DNA of 5,574 nt from Lysobacteraceae bacterium (GTDB lineage Bacteria > Pseudomonadota > Gammaproteobacteria > Xanthomonadales > Xanthomonadaceae). Both the position numbers and the translations under genes were made by a program. Shown here piece by piece: positions 5,129-5,574 of this stretch. Position 1 is the stretch's first letter. Every line of letters starts with the position of its first letter. The notes beneath the pieces are model-generated. The model saw nothing but the letters and a program-made list of their open reading frames with translations. It was not told the origin of the DNA and did no database searches. The stretch covers positions 1 to 5,574 of the forward strand of contig JAIXTZ010000366.1 of assembly GCA_027483745.1 (NCBI GenBank), given 5' to 3'.

Positions 5129-5574
5129 GAACGCGCCGCCCGCGCCGCCGAAGACGTCGGCGTAGGGGTCGTGCTCGGCGTTCGCGCCCTCCGACAGACG
5201 GATGCGCAGCGCCAAGCCGTCGCGCGAGTCCGCCTTGCGCAGCGCTTCCTCGAGGTCGATCTTGCCGTCCTTGTAGAGCTTGAACAGCGACTGGTCGAAG
5301 GTGTGCATGCCTGCTTCCAGCGACTTCTCCATCGCCTCCTTCACCTCGTGGATCTGCCCGCGGCGGATCAGGTCGCGGATCATCGGGGTGTTGATGAGGA
5401 TCTCGGAGGCGGGCAGGCGCTTGCCGTCCTTGCCGATCACGAGGCGCAGCGAGATGACCGCCTTCAGGTTCAAGGACAGGTTCATCAGGATGTTCTTGTG
5501 CGCCGCCTCGGGGAAGAAGTTGAGGATGCGCTCCAGCGTCTGGTCGGCGTTGTTCGAGTGCAGCGTCGCGAGGC
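5123..5574 (-). CDS. pilU: Type IV pilus twitching-motility ATPase PilU, C-terminal part (5' end outside window)
   Basis: PilU is a cytoplasmic hexameric ATPase that works with PilT in retraction of type IV pili. The frame is open from the right edge of the window to the TGA at 5123-5125, giving 149 codons. The ATG at 5485 is internal, because the homology continues upstream through it. The fragment begins LATLHSNNADQTLERILNFF, the His-box region of PilT/PilU ATPases; the HSNN and NFFPE forms are more like PilU than PilT. It continues with HKNILMNLSLNLKAVIS, the EILINTPMIRDLIRRGQIHE segment and GMHTFDQSLFKLYKDGKIDL. The tail after the RLSEG segment is Gly/Ala-rich (FGGAGGAFG). Walker A and B motifs lie outside the window, so about the first 60% of the protein is missing. 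The segment ISLRLV has Leu where many family members have Gln (ISQRLV). The gene is convergent with maiA and functionally unrelated to it. Confidence 0.92.
   Translation of the reverse strand, partial: LATLHSNNADQTLERILNFFPEAAHKNILMNLSLNLKAVISLRLVIGKDGKRLPASEILINTPMIRDLIRRGQIHEVKEAMEKSLEAGMHTFDQSLFKLYKDGKIDLEEALRKADSRDGLALRIRLSEGANAEHDPYADVFGGAGGAFG

Noticed and set aside
5123..5485. Independent 120-residue gene beginning at the ATG at 5485
   Set aside because: PilT/PilU-type sequence continues in frame upstream of this ATG to the window edge, so the ATG is internal to a truncated pilU.

Overview
The window is GC-rich chromosomal DNA, roughly two-thirds G+C by eye with strongly GC-biased third codon positions. 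It looks like a gammaproteobacterium of the Xanthomonadales/Lysobacteraceae type. Two things suggest this: the order marR <-> hppD-hmgA-fah-maiA, and a neighbouring type IV pilus gene, pilU. The taxon is an inference from protein flavour and gene order, not a database match.

Layout from left to right: (1) the 3' end of a POT/PTR-family peptide:proton symporter gene (+ strand). (2) A strong GC hairpin, probably a bidirectional terminator shared with the convergent next gene. (3) A MarR-family regulator on the - strand. (4) A 103-bp divergent intergenic region with a good sigma70-like promoter for the + strand genes. A perfect 6-2-6 palindrome (GTTTCAAATGAAAC) lies exactly between its -35 and -10 and is the likely MarR operator. 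(5) A four-gene + strand cluster: hppD, hmgA, a short fumarylacetoacetate hydrolase gene (fahA-like), and maiA. (6) The C-terminal part of pilU on the - strand, whose stop codon directly abuts the maiA stop codon.

The four central enzymes form the lower tyrosine/phenylalanine catabolic (homogentisate) pathway. HppD makes homogentisate from 4-hydroxyphenylpyruvate, HmgA opens the ring to maleylacetoacetate, MaiA isomerises it to fumarylacetoacetate, and the FAH-family hydrolase cleaves that to fumarate and acetoacetate. hppD, hmgA and fahA are tightly packed (10-nt gap, then a 4-nt ATGA overlap) and look translationally coupled. maiA follows after 81 nt that hold a large GC-rich inverted repeat. 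The tyrosine aminotransferase that would feed the pathway is not in the window.

I see no mobile element, CRISPR array, tRNA or rRNA. I do not think this window holds an undescribed system. The points most worth checking are the operator placement, the regulator's start and possible leaderless mRNA, the hairpin before maiA, and the lack of an obvious canonical catalytic histidine in the short FAH-family hydrolase.
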